Positions 36,009-45,859 of a DNA stretch of 64,000 nucleotides are shown here, piece after piece. The position numbers and the translations under genes are program-made. Within the stretch, counting starts at the first letter, position 1. Every line of letters begins with the position of its first letter. The notes under the pieces are model-generated. The model had not been told where the DNA came from and ran no database searches. It worked only from the letters and a program-made list of their open reading frames with translations. This stretch comes from Pseudomonas graminis. GTDB lineage: Bacteria; Pseudomonadota; Gammaproteobacteria; Pseudomonadales; Pseudomonadaceae. The stretch is from NCBI RefSeq assembly GCF_002093745.1, contig NZ_MTSB01000002.1:349657-413656 (forward strand), written 5' to 3'.

Positions 36009-36039
36009 AGGATCAACCTTGCCACACGGGCAAGGTCAA
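36009..36039 (-). promoter_or_regulatory. CueR-type promoter/operator for copA-cueR
   Basis: On the minus strand, -35 TTGACC (36039-36034) is separated by 19 bases from a -10-like GATCCT (36014-36009). Within the spacer lies the dyad ACCTTGCC-N5-GGCAAGGT (36016-36036), the classic MerR/CueR overlong-spacer layout. Binding of Cu-CueR would untwist the DNA and start copA-cueR transcription. Confidence 0.9.
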
Positions 36040-36046
36040 GCGTGAA

Positions 36047-36427
36047 TCAATAGTTGAGATCGGCTTTCTTGAGGTACAGCCCGTTCAGATCGGTCGCAAT
36101 GCGGTACTTGAGAATATCCCCGGCGCGCAGCGTGATCTTGATGCTGCTCTGCGCCTCCATCCCCGACTCGCACCCTCTGACGGTGCCGCCCAGCCGGCGT
36201 AGTCGCACAGAGACTTCACCCGGCGGCAGATTGAAAGACACCGAGTCCTCTTGAAACAGTCGCCCGGCCAGCTGATCCTGAACATAGATACCGATCTCAC
36301 AGGAAGTGGCCACTTCCAGGCGCTCTCGGGAAATGATCAGGATGCCGTAATCCTGTGCAGCCTGAGTGGCGGGTGCGATCCCCAGAAAACCGAGAATGCT
36401 GAAGAGAATCACTGCTGACCAGCGCAT
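36047..36427 (-). CDS. Unknown exported protein
   Basis: 126 residues with a Sec signal peptide (MRWSAVILFSILGFLGIAPATQA, cleavage after about A23) and a mature beta-rich domain of about 100 residues. It has two cysteines, in VATSCEIG and VRGCESG, that could form a disulphide. I do not recognise the family. Its end is 8 bases from the copA promoter, so readthrough into copA is possible, but no copper-binding motif is visible. CAGGAG precedes the ATG. Confidence 0.7.
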   Translation of the reverse strand: MRWSAVILFSILGFLGIAPATQAAQDYGILIISRERLEVATSCEIGIYVQDQLAGRLFQEDSVSFNLPPGEVSVRLRRLGGTVRGCESGMEAQSSIKITLRAGDILKYRIATDLNGLYLKKADLNY

Positions 36428-36510
36428 CGCTGATACTCCTGATGTAAACGTATTGACTCAGCTTGGCCCACGTTCAGCGTGAATACCAGCCCGGCAGAAA
36501 TAACAGAAAC

Positions 36511-36541
36511 TTGACCTTGTCATGATGGCAAGGTTGAAGAT
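36511..36541 (+). promoter_or_regulatory. CueR-type promoter/operator for copZ
   Basis: TTGACC (36511-36516), then a 19-base spacer and GAAGAT (36536-36541). The spacer carries ACCTTGTC-N5-GGCAAGGT (36514-36534), matching the copA operator except at one half-site base. It is the plus-strand twin of 36009-36039 and drives the metallochaperone gene that starts 32 bases further on. Confidence 0.9.
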
Positions 36542-36572
36542 GCCCGACATCCATCACAGAAGGAGTAGCAGC

Positions 36573-36770
36573 ATGCAGTTATTCAACGTTCAGGGCATGA
36601 CTTGCGGGCACTGTGTTCGCGCTGTGACCGAGGCGATCAGGCAGGATGACCCCGCCGCCGACGTTCAGGTCGAACTGGCCCGCAAGGAGGTCAGGGTAGA
36701 GAGCAACCTGTCGCCAGAACACATCATCAAGTTGATTGGCGAAGAGGGGTATCAGGCGCAGTTGGCCTGA
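36573..36770 (+). CDS. copZ: Copper chaperone CopZ (heavy-metal-associated domain)
   Basis: A 65-residue single HMA domain with the metal motif GMTCGHC (C11, C14), which carries Cu(I) to CopA in the cytoplasm. ATG 36573 is preceded by AGGAG and sits after the CueR promoter; the frame opens 17 codons earlier inside the promoter, which argues against the earlier start. Beta-alpha-beta outline with FNVQGMTCGHCVRAVTEAI and the KLIGEEGYQA end. A monocistronic unit. Confidence 0.95.
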   Translation: MQLFNVQGMTCGHCVRAVTEAIRQDDPAADVQVELARKEVRVESNLSPEHIIKLIGEEGYQAQLA

Positions 36771-36917
36771 GCCGAGCCGGGAACGGATGGGCGAAACAGG
36801 GTCGATTTACGGTTCGTGAAGTTGGAAAAATTTTGAATTAATTACCCCGTCCTACGTTCTCTGCAAGGTAAGCCGGTTAAACTTGCCCGTTGCTTTGCAG
36901 CCGTTAATGGACACCCG

Positions 36918-38114
36918 ATGAATCTACGTACGATCCTGATCCTTGGCTCATTGAGCGCCTTCGGCCCTCTGGCCATCGACTTCTATCTTCCCGGCTTTCC
37001 TGCCATGGCCTCGTATTTCGGGACCGATGAGAAGCATGTACAACTGACCCTGGCCGCCTATTTTCTGGGGCTGTCCCTCGGCCAACTGGCTTATGGGCCG
37101 GTGGCTGACCGCTTTGGCCGGCGCATTCCGATGCTGGTCGGCGTCACCCTGTTCATGCTGTCATCGGTGGCCTGCGCGTTTGCGCCGAGCCTCGAATGGC
37201 TGATCGCTGCGCGGTTCGTTCAAGCGTTGGGTGGCTGTGCCGGCATGGTGCTGTCGCGTGCGATTGTCAGCGACAAATGCAACGCCGTCGAATCGGCCAA
37301 GGTGTTTTCGCAACTGATGCTGGTCATGGGCCTGGCCCCGATTCTGGCGCCCATGCTTGGCGGCGTGCTGGTCAGCACCTTTGGCTGGCAATCGATCTTC
37401 GTCAGCCTTTCGCTGTTCAGCGCTGCCTGCCTGACGGCGGTTGCGCTCGGCCTGCCGGAAAGCATGCCTGCCAGCACGCCTCGTCAGCCATTGAGCGGCG
37501 CGTTGCGGCAGTACGGCAATCTGTTCAAGGACAGCGTTTTCATCGGGCATGCCCTGACAGGCGGCATCGCCATGGCGGGAATGTTCGCCTACGTTGCCGG
37601 GTCGCCGTTTGTCTTCATCAAGCTGTATGGCGTGCCTGCCGAGCATTACGGCTGGCTGTTCGGGATGAATGCGGCGGGCTTCATTCTGGTGGCGCAGATC
37701 AACGCACGCATCCTGCGCAAGACCGGTCCTGCGTTTTTGCTGTCGCGCACGGTCTGGATCTACCTGGCCGCGGCCCTGATTCTGCTGGCGATCACCGGGC
37801 TGCGCACCGAAGCGCTGTGGCCATTGCTGGTGCCGCTGTTCATCTGCGTCGCCAGCCTGGGCTGCATCATTCCCAACGCGTCGGCCTGCGCCATGAATGG
37901 TCAGTGGGCGCGCGCCGGCAGTGCATCGGCGTTGCTGGGGTGCCTGCAATTCAGCGTTGCTGCCGTCGCCGCCAGCCTGGTGGGCGTGCTGCATGACGGC
38001 ACGGCCACACCGATGGCGCTGGTGATCAGCCTCTGTGGCGTACTGACGGTGAGTCTTTCGGTACTTACCCGCCGCGCGCAACGTAATCGGGACGCTCAGG
38101 CACAGACAGCCTGA
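36918..38114 (+). CDS. Bcr/CflA-type multidrug efflux MFS transporter
   Basis: 398 residues with twelve predicted spans. The DHA1 motif A is present as GPVADRFGRRIPM after the second span, an acidic DFYLP in the first segment is typical of Bcr/CflA, and VQALGGCAGMVLSRAIVSD matches motif B. A proton-driven exporter of small hydrophobic drugs or amino-acid derivatives is expected. Its stop is 12 bases from a strong hairpin. No regulator is adjacent. Confidence 0.92.
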   Translation: MNLRTILILGSLSAFGPLAIDFYLPGFPAMASYFGTDEKHVQLTLAAYFLGLSLGQLAYGPVADRFGRRIPMLVGVTLFMLSSVACAFAPSLEWLIAARFVQALGGCAGMVLSRAIVSDKCNAVESAKVFSQLMLVMGLAPILAPMLGGVLVSTFGWQSIFVSLSLFSAACLTAVALGLPESMPASTPRQPLSGALRQYGNLFKDSVFIGHALTGGIAMAGMFAYVAGSPFVFIKLYGVPAEHYGWLFGMNAAGFILVAQINARILRKTGPAFLLSRTVWIYLAAALILLAITGLRTEALWPLLVPLFICVASLGCIIPNASACAMNGQWARAGSASALLGCLQFSVAAVAASLVGVLHDGTATPMALVISLCGVLTVSLSVLTRRAQRNRDAQAQTA

Positions 38115-38126
38115 TTCGCCCCTGTG

Positions 38127-38161
38127 GTTGTGTCAGTCCCGCGCTGCGTGACTGACACAAC
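38127..38161. terminator. Bidirectional hairpin between convergent genes
   Basis: A perfect 12-bp inverted repeat, GTTGTGTCAGTC (38127-38138) with GACTGACACAAC (38150-38161), and an 11-base loop. It lies exactly between the ends of the MFS gene and the zinc-type oxidoreductase gene, suiting a two-way terminator, although T-tracts are weak. Confidence 0.6.
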
Positions 38162-38173
38162 GTTCTGCGCGAC

Positions 38174-39187
38174 TCAGAACCCCTCAAGTACAACCTTGCC
38201 TTTGGCGGTGCCGCTTTCCAGCAGTGCGTGAGCGCGGCGCAGGTTTTCTGCGTTGATGCGGCCGAAGTGCTCACCGAACGTGGTTTTCAGCGTACCGGCG
38301 TCAATCAACTCAGCCACCCGGTTGAGCAGGTTGTGCTGTTCGATCATGTCCTCGGTCTCAAACATCGACCGCGTGTACATGAACTCCCAGTGCAGCGAAA
38401 GGCTCTTGCGCTTGAGCTTCGAGACGTCCAGCGTCTTGGGGTCATCGATCAGGGCCAGTTTGCCTTGCGGCTTCAGCGCCTCGACCAGTTGATCCAGATG
38501 CTGTTCGGTCTGGGTCAGGCTGGCCACATGGGTCACGTGGTGCAGACCGACACGCTTCAACTCTTCGCTCAGCGGTTTGCTGTGGTCCAGCACGTCATGC
38601 GCGCCCAGCTCGCGAACCCAGCTTTCGGTTTCGGGACGCGAAGCGGTGCCGATGACTTTCAGCGACGTCAGTTGCCGTGCCAGTTGGGTCAGGATCGAAC
38701 CGACGCCACCCGCTGCGCCGACGATCAACAGGCTTTGCGAGCCTTCGCCTTTCTGCTGGGCAATGTTCAGGCGCTCGAACAGCAGCTCCCAGGCCGTGAT
38801 TGCCGTCAGGGGCAGAGCCGCCGCATGGGCGAAGCTCAGGGTTTTCGGCATGTGGCCGACGATGCGCTCATCCACCACGTGCAGTTCGCTGTTGGCGCCT
38901 GGCCGGGTCAGGGAGCCGGCGTAGAAGACCTTGTCGCCGGGTTTGAACAGGGTGACCTGATTGCCGACGGCTTTCACCACACCAGCCACGTCCCAGCCCA
39001 GCACTTTGGGCGCACCGTCTTCCGGCTGGACGTTCTGACGGATTTTGGTGTCCACCGGGTTGACCGAGATCGCCTTGACCTCGACCAGCAGGTCGCGCGC
39101 GCCCGCGACCGGTTCTGGCAGCTCGATGTCTTGCAGGGATTGGGTGTCGCTGATCGGCAAGGACTGGTAATAGGCAATGGCTTTCAT
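38174..39187 (-). CDS. Zinc-type alcohol dehydrogenase-like (quinone reductase) protein
   Basis: 337 residues of the medium-chain dehydrogenase superfamily: an N-terminal GroES-like part (SVNPVDTKIRQNVQPEDG), WDVAGVVKAVGNQVTLFKPGDKVFYAG, and the Rossmann part LLIVGAAGGVGSILTQLARQL. No zinc-ligand cysteines or histidines of classical ADH are evident, so it acts as an NADPH quinone oxidoreductase or crotonyl-type reductase. GGAGG precedes ATG 39187. It is divergent from a LysR gene with 114 bases between, which probably controls it. Confidence 0.9.
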   Translation of the reverse strand: MKAIAYYQSLPISDTQSLQDIELPEPVAGARDLLVEVKAISVNPVDTKIRQNVQPEDGAPKVLGWDVAGVVKAVGNQVTLFKPGDKVFYAGSLTRPGANSELHVVDERIVGHMPKTLSFAHAAALPLTAITAWELLFERLNIAQQKGEGSQSLLIVGAAGGVGSILTQLARQLTSLKVIGTASRPETESWVRELGAHDVLDHSKPLSEELKRVGLHHVTHVASLTQTEQHLDQLVEALKPQGKLALIDDPKTLDVSKLKRKSLSLHWEFMYTRSMFETEDMIEQHNLLNRVAELIDAGTLKTTFGEHFGRINAENLRRAHALLESGTAKGKVVLEGF

Positions 39188-39301
39188 GGCAGGGACCTCC
39201 ACAGGGAAAATGATGGAAGGATCATTGGCTATTTCCAGTAAAGATAAAACCCGCTAAAACGGCAGTCTGTTTCAACATTATTTTGATAATGCGAGGCTTT
39301 G

Positions 39302-40225
39302 ATGCTGCGTTTTGATGACCTGCAATTGTTCGTGCGAGCCGCGGACCTGGGCAGCCTTTCTGCTGCCGCGCGGGTGATGGACCTGTCTGCGGCGGTCGCG
39401 AGTGCCGCGCTCAAGCGCATCGAGCGGCAATTGGGCGCGCGCTTGCTGGCGCGCTCTACCCGTAGCCTCCGGCTGACCGCCGAAGGCGAGGGGTTTCTGG
39501 AATATGCCCGCGCTGCGCTTGGCAGCCTTGAAGAGGGGCGAAGGTTGTTGGCCAGCAGCCAGGATCGCTGCGAAGGTGTGCTGCAACTTTCCGCGCCCTC
39601 GGACCTAGGTCGCAACGTTCTGTTGCCCTGGCTTGATGACTTCCAGCAACAGCATCCGCAACTGACGGTGCGGCTGCTGCTGGGCGATCGCATGGCTGAC
39701 CTGTTCCGCCAGCCTGTCGACGTTGCGCTGCGTTACGGCGAGCCTGAGGATTCCAGCCTGGTCGCGTTGCCGGTGCTGCCTGACAACCGGCGGGTGCTGT
39801 GTGCCGCTCCGGCGTATCTGGAGCGCCACGGCGAGCCTCATCAGGTCGAGCAACTGGCGCAGCATAATTGCCTGCTGTTCATGCTTGGTGATCGCTTGCA
39901 TGACCGCTGGACGCTGCATGACGGCAAACGCGAGATCAGCCTGACGGTCAGCGGCAACCGCTTCAGCGACGATGCTGACGTGGTGCGCCGCTGGGCGGTG
40001 GCAGGCGAGGGCATTGCGTACAAGTCCTGGCTGGATGTGGCGGCGGACGTACGGGCCGGACGCCTCAACGTATTGATGCCGGACCTGACCGGGGAGCGCG
40101 CCCCGCTGAACTTGCTGTGCGCGCACCGTGCGCAACTCAGCAAGCCCGTCAATCTGCTGCTGGATATGCTCAGGTCTCGCTGTAAGCAACATGCTGTAGG
40201 CCAGTCGCCCGTTGGTTTGTTTTAA
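39302..40225 (+). CDS. LysR-type transcriptional regulator
   Basis: 307 residues. The N-terminal winged HTH is in DLQLFVRAADLGSLSAAARVMDLSAAVASAALKRIE, and the rest is a typical effector-binding domain (QLSAPSDLGRNVLLPWLDDF, PVDVALRYGEPEDSSLVALPV). The GCGAGG before ATG 39302 supports this start. It is divergent from the zinc-type oxidoreductase. The pattern matches the pseudomonad group that regulates adjacent quinone reductases (inference). Confidence 0.93.
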   Translation: MLRFDDLQLFVRAADLGSLSAAARVMDLSAAVASAALKRIERQLGARLLARSTRSLRLTAEGEGFLEYARAALGSLEEGRRLLASSQDRCEGVLQLSAPSDLGRNVLLPWLDDFQQQHPQLTVRLLLGDRMADLFRQPVDVALRYGEPEDSSLVALPVLPDNRRVLCAAPAYLERHGEPHQVEQLAQHNCLLFMLGDRLHDRWTLHDGKREISLTVSGNRFSDDADVVRRWAVAGEGIAYKSWLDVAADVRAGRLNVLMPDLTGERAPLNLLCAHRAQLSKPVNLLLDMLRSRCKQHAVGQSPVGLF

Positions 40226-40661
40226 GGGCTACGTATTACAGGGAAACAGCCTACGGACACTTCGGAAAATAGAGTATTTAAATGCATTTCAAAAATGCAA
40301 AGTTCTGCGGTCGGGGCAAAGTTGAAGTCGACAGTTGTTGAGCGCTTTTGGCATTTTTGTCATGGGCAGAGCGCTTGTTTTTTCAGTGGCTTTTTTATAT
40401 TCGAGCTGAAAGGCCCTGAATAGAGCTGTTGATGGGTTGTCACAAGAAAGCTTTAAATTGGCCGTGGCGCGAGAACTTCACTCGGTTCTACGGGCCGTTG
40501 CGCGACAACAGTTTGTACGAATAGTTTTTCACCCAATGGGGCTGCAGGGCATAGAGTTTATACTTGTCATTTCAGGTTAAAGACGCGTTCAACTTTATCA
40601 GGACGTGATGGCTGTCATTAAGTCACCGAGACAGATGAATGTTTCAACAGGGAGTGAACAC
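40226..40661. other. Gene-free stretch before the ArsR-type regulator
   Basis: 436 bases, relatively A/T-rich. A perfect 7-bp palindrome TGCATTT-N3-AAATGCA (40283-40299) could be an operator or small hairpin. The rest shows long T-runs and no clear frame. It presumably contains the promoter of the downstream regulator. No RNA gene was recognised. Confidence 0.4.
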
Positions 40662-41354
40662 ATGGAATACGGTCCTTGCATCAGTCAGATTGCGACATTG
40701 CTGGCGGACCCCAAGCGTAGCGCGATGATCTGGGCGCTGATGGATGGCACTGCCCGCTCTGCCGATGAGCTGGCGATTCTGGCGGGGCTCTCCACGTCTT
40801 CGGCAGGCGCGCACCTGGCGCGTTTGGCCAATGGCGGACTGTTGAAGCAGGAAGCTCGGGGGCGAAAGCGTTTTTTCCGCCTGGCCGCGCCGGAAGTGGG
40901 CGCTGCCGTGGAAGCATTGGCCTGTGCCTCGCAGGCCAGCGCCGAGCAGATCAGTCGTCGCTTTGCTCAGCCCATGCCACCCTTGCCGCTGCGGCGGGCA
41001 AGAATCTGCTCCGACCACCTGGGCGGTGAAATGGCGGCCGAGTTGTATCAGCGCTTGCTGGAAGCGGGCTGGATAGAGCAGCAGGAGAAGCGCATCGAAG
41101 TGACCAGCAAAGGCATGGCCAGGTTTGCCGAGCGCGGTATTTACATACCTGCGCTGGCGCAGCGCAAACGCGAAACAGTCTGTGCCTGCCCGAAATGGAG
41201 CGACCGCAGCCCGCACCTGGGTGGCGCGCTGGGGGCCGGGCTGTTGCAGTTGTTCATTCAGATGGGCTGGCTGCGCCCCACCGAAGAGTCCTGCACCTTG
41301 CAGGTGTCGTCCAGCGGGCAGCGGGAAATCAGCAAGATAGCGGCCGCGGCTTGA
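40662..41354 (+). CDS. ArsR-family HTH regulator
   Basis: 230 residues. The winged HTH is about residues 5-75, with RSADELAILAGLSTSSAGAHLARLANGGLL as the recognition part. ATG 40662 was chosen because GGGAG precedes it and the N-terminus then matches the family. The long C-terminal half has six cysteines, including RICSDH and VCACP, that could sense metal or redox state, but these are not the usual ArsR metal boxes. No target operon is obvious nearby. Confidence 0.85.
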   Translation: MEYGPCISQIATLLADPKRSAMIWALMDGTARSADELAILAGLSTSSAGAHLARLANGGLLKQEARGRKRFFRLAAPEVGAAVEALACASQASAEQISRRFAQPMPPLPLRRARICSDHLGGEMAAELYQRLLEAGWIEQQEKRIEVTSKGMARFAERGIYIPALAQRKRETVCACPKWSDRSPHLGGALGAGLLQLFIQMGWLRPTEESCTLQVSSSGQREISKIAAAA

Positions 41355-41393
41355 GTGAGTCCTGTGGCGCGAAGCTGAAGCGCCTTCTGACCC

Positions 41394-41480
41394 TCGTGCC
41401 GATGCTCTGCGTCGGTATGCAGTTTGCGAACTGCACTCCCACGCTGAGCATGAGGCACGATGAGCTGAACTATCGTGCGG
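41394..41480. repeat. REP/BIME-like repeat
   Basis: On the reverse strand it shares GCACGATAGTT and a CTCAGCGTGGGAGTGCAGTT block with 52655-52779. Hairpins are formed by GATGCTCTGCGTC and by GGCACGAT facing ATCGTGC. It lies between the ArsR-type gene and the adenine deaminase gene; no gene is present. Confidence 0.65.
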
Positions 41481-41486
41481 CGCGCC

Positions 41487-42449
<963 letters not shown>

Positions 42450-42518
42450 TCATCAGGTGCAGATGGCGGGCATTCTACAGATGCACGCCGCCGCGCAGGG
42501 TAAAACCTGACCGAACGT

Positions 42519-43484
42519 TCAACTTGCCTCTTGCTCGCGCCGGTAAGCGTAGGTGTCAGCGAAGCGCGAAAGCAGAAACTCGGCGCAGGTTGTGACAGGG
42601 TAGCGGGCCGGATGAGTTTCGCTCTGACAGCCGGGCAGGCACTCGATGCGCGTGTCCGGATGGGGTTCGGCGAAGAACGGCATCGAATAACGATCTACGC
42701 CCAACGGGCTGATGACCCGATGCGGCGTGGACAGGTAACGGTCGTTGCTCCAGCGCGCCATCATGTCCCCCAGGTTGACCACAAAAGTGCCATCGATGGG
42801 CGGCGCGTCGATCCATTCACCGCGTACATCGCGAACCTGCAGGCCGCCCGCCGCATCTTGATACAGCAACGTGATGCAGCCGTAATCGGTGTGCGCCCCT
42901 GCGCCTTGTTGCTCTTCCGAGGTGGCGGTATGGCGCGGCGGGTAATGAATCATGCGCAGCACACTGACCGGGTCGATGAAGCGCTGATCGAAAAAATCGC
43001 GCTCGATGCCCAGCGCCAGGGTCATGGCGCGCAACAGGGTTTGCGCCAGCGCCTGCATGTCCAGGTAATGCTGCTCCATCAGGCGCTCCCAGCCGGGAAT
43101 GTCCGGGTGCCGGTTGGGGCCACGCAGCGGTTTGCCGGCCAGCACGTCGGGGTGTTGCGCATCCATGTGCAGGCCCATGTCGAAGGTTTCTTTCAGGTCG
43201 CTCGGCAGGCTAGGGTCCAGTTGCTCGGTGGCGATGGCGCCGTAGCCGCGATGGTGCGTGCTCTGCGTGATGTCGATGCTGAGCTTTTCGGCGGCGTCCC
43301 GGGCGAAGAAATTTTTGTCGGCGGTTTGCACCTGCTCGGTGCGCTCGGCAGTGAGCGGGTGACCTTTGACATAGAAAAAGCCCCACTCCCGGCAGGCGCT
43401 GTCGATCTGCGTGGCGACAGCCTGCCAGGCCTGGGTGTCGGTGTCGTAAAGCGGGCTGATGTCGATGACGGGAAGCTGGTCCAT
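42519..43484 (-). CDS. 2-oxoglutarate/Fe(II) dioxygenase-like protein (isopenicillin N synthase type)
   Basis: 321 residues with a double-stranded beta-helix core. The iron facial triad is readable: HTDYGCITLLY supplies H and D, and PHRVISP supplies the second H, with R/S for 2-oxoglutarate. The N-terminal DQLPVIDISPL and HGAYV-like WGFFYVKGHPL are typical of IPNS-family enzymes. The gene lies between a nucleoside-binding protein and adenine deaminase, so a purine or nucleoside substrate is suggested (inference). AGGA precedes the ATG. Confidence 0.88.
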   Translation of the reverse strand: MDQLPVIDISPLYDTDTQAWQAVATQIDSACREWGFFYVKGHPLTAERTEQVQTADKNFFARDAAEKLSIDITQSTHHRGYGAIATEQLDPSLPSDLKETFDMGLHMDAQHPDVLAGKPLRGPNRHPDIPGWERLMEQHYLDMQALAQTLLRAMTLALGIERDFFDQRFIDPVSVLRMIHYPPRHTATSEEQQGAGAHTDYGCITLLYQDAAGGLQVRDVRGEWIDAPPIDGTFVVNLGDMMARWSNDRYLSTPHRVISPLGVDRYSMPFFAEPHPDTRIECLPGCQSETHPARYPVTTCAEFLLSRFADTYAYRREQEAS

Positions 43485-43560
43485 TAACCGGTCCTGAGAA
43501 GTCTGTGGCGTTCAGTAGGAATGGGCGTGCCCGCCGAGGCAGGCACGCAAAACCCGTCGG

Positions 43561-44655
43561 TTACTTGGGCAGCTCGGCCTTGATCCCTTCGACGTAGTAG
43601 TTCATCGACGCCAGCTCGGCATTGGTGGCGACCACGCCGTCGGCAATCTTGACCGTGCCGTTCTGGTCCTTGATCGGACCGGTGAACGGGTGGAATTCGC
43701 CGCTTTCGATACTGGCGATGATCTTCTGCGCTTCAGCCTTCACGTCAGCCGGCACCACGTCGCTGATCGGCAATTCGACCGTGCCTTCTTTCAGCCCGCC
43801 CCAGTAATCCTGTGGCTTCCAGGTGCCCGCGATGGCGCCTTCGGCGGCCTGAATGTAATGCGGCCCCCAGTTGTTGACGATAGAGGTCAGTACCGCTTTC
43901 GGCCCGAAGTGCGCCATGTCCGATGCGTAACCCACGGCATAGACGCCACGGCGCTCGGCGGTCTGGATCGGTGCCGGGCTGTCGGTGTGCTGGAACACCA
44001 CGTCCACGCCCTGATCGATCAGCGCGTTGGCGGCGTCGGCTTCCTTGCCCGGATCGAACCAGGAGTTGACCCACCACACTTTGATCTCGGTGCCCGGGTT
44101 GTATTTGTTCAGCGCCAACTGGATCGCGTCGATGTCACGCAGTACTTCGGGGATCGGGAACGAGGCGACGTAGCCGATCTTCTTGGTCTTGGTCATCTTG
44201 GCGGCGATGTAACCGCTGACGTAGCGGCCTTCATAGGTGCGGGCCAGGTACGTGCCCATGTTCTTGTCCTGCTTGTAGCCGGTCGCGTGCTCGAATTTCA
44301 CTTTCGGGAATTGTTTGGCGACTTTCAGGGTCGGGTTCATGTAACCGAAAGAGGTGCTGAAAATCAGGTCATAGCCGCCCTTGGCCATGTTGCGGATTAC
44401 CCGCTCGGCGTCGGCACCTTCCGGCACGTTTTCCACGTAACTGCTGGTGACTTTGTCACCCAGCGCCTTGACCATCGCCTGACGGCCTTGCTCGTGCTGA
44501 TAGGTCCAGCCGTGGTCACCGATAGGGCCGATGTAGACGAATCCGACTTTCAGCGGGTCGGCTGCCGAGGCGAGCAGGCTGGAGCCGATGCCGACAACGG
44601 CGGCCATGGCGCACAGCAGTTTTTTCAGAGGACGACGTGGTTGGGTCAGGTGCAT
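43561..44655 (-). CDS. BMP-family nucleoside ABC transporter substrate-binding protein
   Basis: 364 residues with a signal peptide (about 1-30, ending SLLASAADP). The BMP pattern is KVGFVYIGPIGDHGWTYQHEQGRQAM, then DLIFSTSFGYMNP and VVFQHTDSPAPIQTAERRGVYAVG. Such proteins bind purine nucleosides for ABC import. ATG 44655 follows AAGGAG. The matching permeases and ATPase are about 9-12 kb away at 52794-56385, split off by the fec and chaA genes. The 408-base gap to 45064 holds repeats. Confidence 0.92.
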   Translation of the reverse strand: MHLTQPRRPLKKLLCAMAAVVGIGSSLLASAADPLKVGFVYIGPIGDHGWTYQHEQGRQAMVKALGDKVTSSYVENVPEGADAERVIRNMAKGGYDLIFSTSFGYMNPTLKVAKQFPKVKFEHATGYKQDKNMGTYLARTYEGRYVSGYIAAKMTKTKKIGYVASFPIPEVLRDIDAIQLALNKYNPGTEIKVWWVNSWFDPGKEADAANALIDQGVDVVFQHTDSPAPIQTAERRGVYAVGYASDMAHFGPKAVLTSIVNNWGPHYIQAAEGAIAGTWKPQDYWGGLKEGTVELPISDVVPADVKAEAQKIIASIESGEFHPFTGPIKDQNGTVKIADGVVATNAELASMNYYVEGIKAELPK

Positions 44656-44797
44656 CGGGCCTAGCTCCTTGCGGTCTTGTTGGAGTGCATACCCCGACAA
44701 TGCAAATAACTGACCAACAGGACAACTATGCTGCCAGCGCGCCTTTGATTCTGCCCAAAGGGCGTGGGGCTTGTCCGAGAAAAAGGCGGCGTATTCC

Positions 44798-45001
44798 CCG
44801 AAAATGCATCGTCTGAACTAGGGGCTTCGCGGACAAGTCCGCTCCTACACAGTGCTGCTCTTGATTCTGGCCGAAGGCCGTGGGAGCGAACTTGTTCGCG
44901 AAGACTTTAGTTCAGACGATGCATTTTCGGAGGATATGCCAGCCTTTTCGCGAACAATGCGGATCGCCGCCCCGATCGCTCCACGGCCTTCGGCCAGAAT
45001 C
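44798..45001. repeat. Nested inverted-repeat REP element
   Basis: A 23-base perfect inverted repeat (44798-44820 with 44908-44930) encloses a REP pair, 44824-44846 (TTCGCGGACAAGTCCGCTCC) and 44882-44903 (GGAGCGAACTTGTTCGCGAA). A further 26-base module, 44863-44889, recurs inverted with one base deleted at 44976-45001. The modules also occur at 12381-12486. No gene is present here. Confidence 0.85.
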
Positions 45002-45063
45002 AAAAACAGATTTATGTACAACGCGAGTGCAGCGCTACGGTGCAGAAGTAAGCGCCAGCGCCG

Positions 45064-45855
45064 TCAACTGGTGCAGCGGGTGCTGCGTTCTACGATGCAC
45101 ATCGGCGTACCGGCCACTGGCTCGCGCATGATCTGCACTTGCACATCGAACACCTGGCAGACCAGATCGGCGGTCAGCACATCGCCGGGAGCGCCACAGG
45201 TCACCAGACGTCCGCCCTGCATGACAGCCAGGTGGTCGGCGTAACGGCAGGCCTGATTGATATCGTGCAGCACGGTAATCACCGTTTTACCTTCGGCGCT
45301 GAGCTCGCGCATCAGGTCCAGCAACTCGACCTGATGGCTGATGTCCAGGTAGGTGGTCGGCTCATCGAGCAGCACGATGGCCGCGTCCTGCGCAAGGATC
45401 ATCGCCAGCCAGGCGCGCTGACGCTGCCCGCCAGAGAGATCGGACAGCGGACGCTCGGCCAGCGTTTCCAGCTCCATGCGTTGCATGGCCTGGTCGACAC
45501 TGTGCTGATCGGCTCCGCTCAAACGCCCCCACAAACTGTTGTGCGGGCTGCGTCCGTAAGCGACCAGTTGGCGCACGTTGACACCTTCCGGAATGGGCAG
45601 CACCTGTGGCAGAAACGCCACCTTGCAGGCCAGGTCCCGAGCGGACAACTCACTGTAGGCTTTGCCGTCCAGGCTCAGGCTGCCCGATTGCGGCGTGAGG
45701 ATGCGCGCAAACGCCTTGAGCAGTGTGGACTTGCCGCAGCCGTTGGGGCCGATCAGCGCCGTGACCTGTCCTGCTGGCGGGCTGAACGACAGGTCCTGAA
45801 CGATGCGGGTTGCGCCGTAGCCGATGTCGAGGTGCTGCGCCTTCAGAATGCTCAT
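45064..45855 (-). CDS. fecE: Ferric citrate ABC transporter ATP-binding protein
   Basis: A 263-residue ABC ATPase with Walker A GPNGCGKST, the Q-loop at FLPQVLP, signature LSGGQRQRAWLAM and Walker B IVLLDEPTTYLD, of the FecE/FhuC group. It energises iron-chelate import from the periplasm together with FecC and FecD. It ends the fecBCDE set and follows fecD by 4 bases. The C-terminal extension MREPVAGTPMCIVERSTRCTS is short and cysteine-containing. Confidence 0.93.
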   Translation of the reverse strand: MSILKAQHLDIGYGATRIVQDLSFSPPAGQVTALIGPNGCGKSTLLKAFARILTPQSGSLSLDGKAYSELSARDLACKVAFLPQVLPIPEGVNVRQLVAYGRSPHNSLWGRLSGADQHSVDQAMQRMELETLAERPLSDLSGGQRQRAWLAMILAQDAAIVLLDEPTTYLDISHQVELLDLMRELSAEGKTVITVLHDINQACRYADHLAVMQGGRLVTCGAPGDVLTADLVCQVFDVQVQIMREPVAGTPMCIVERSTRCTS

Positions 45856-45859
45856 GGGA

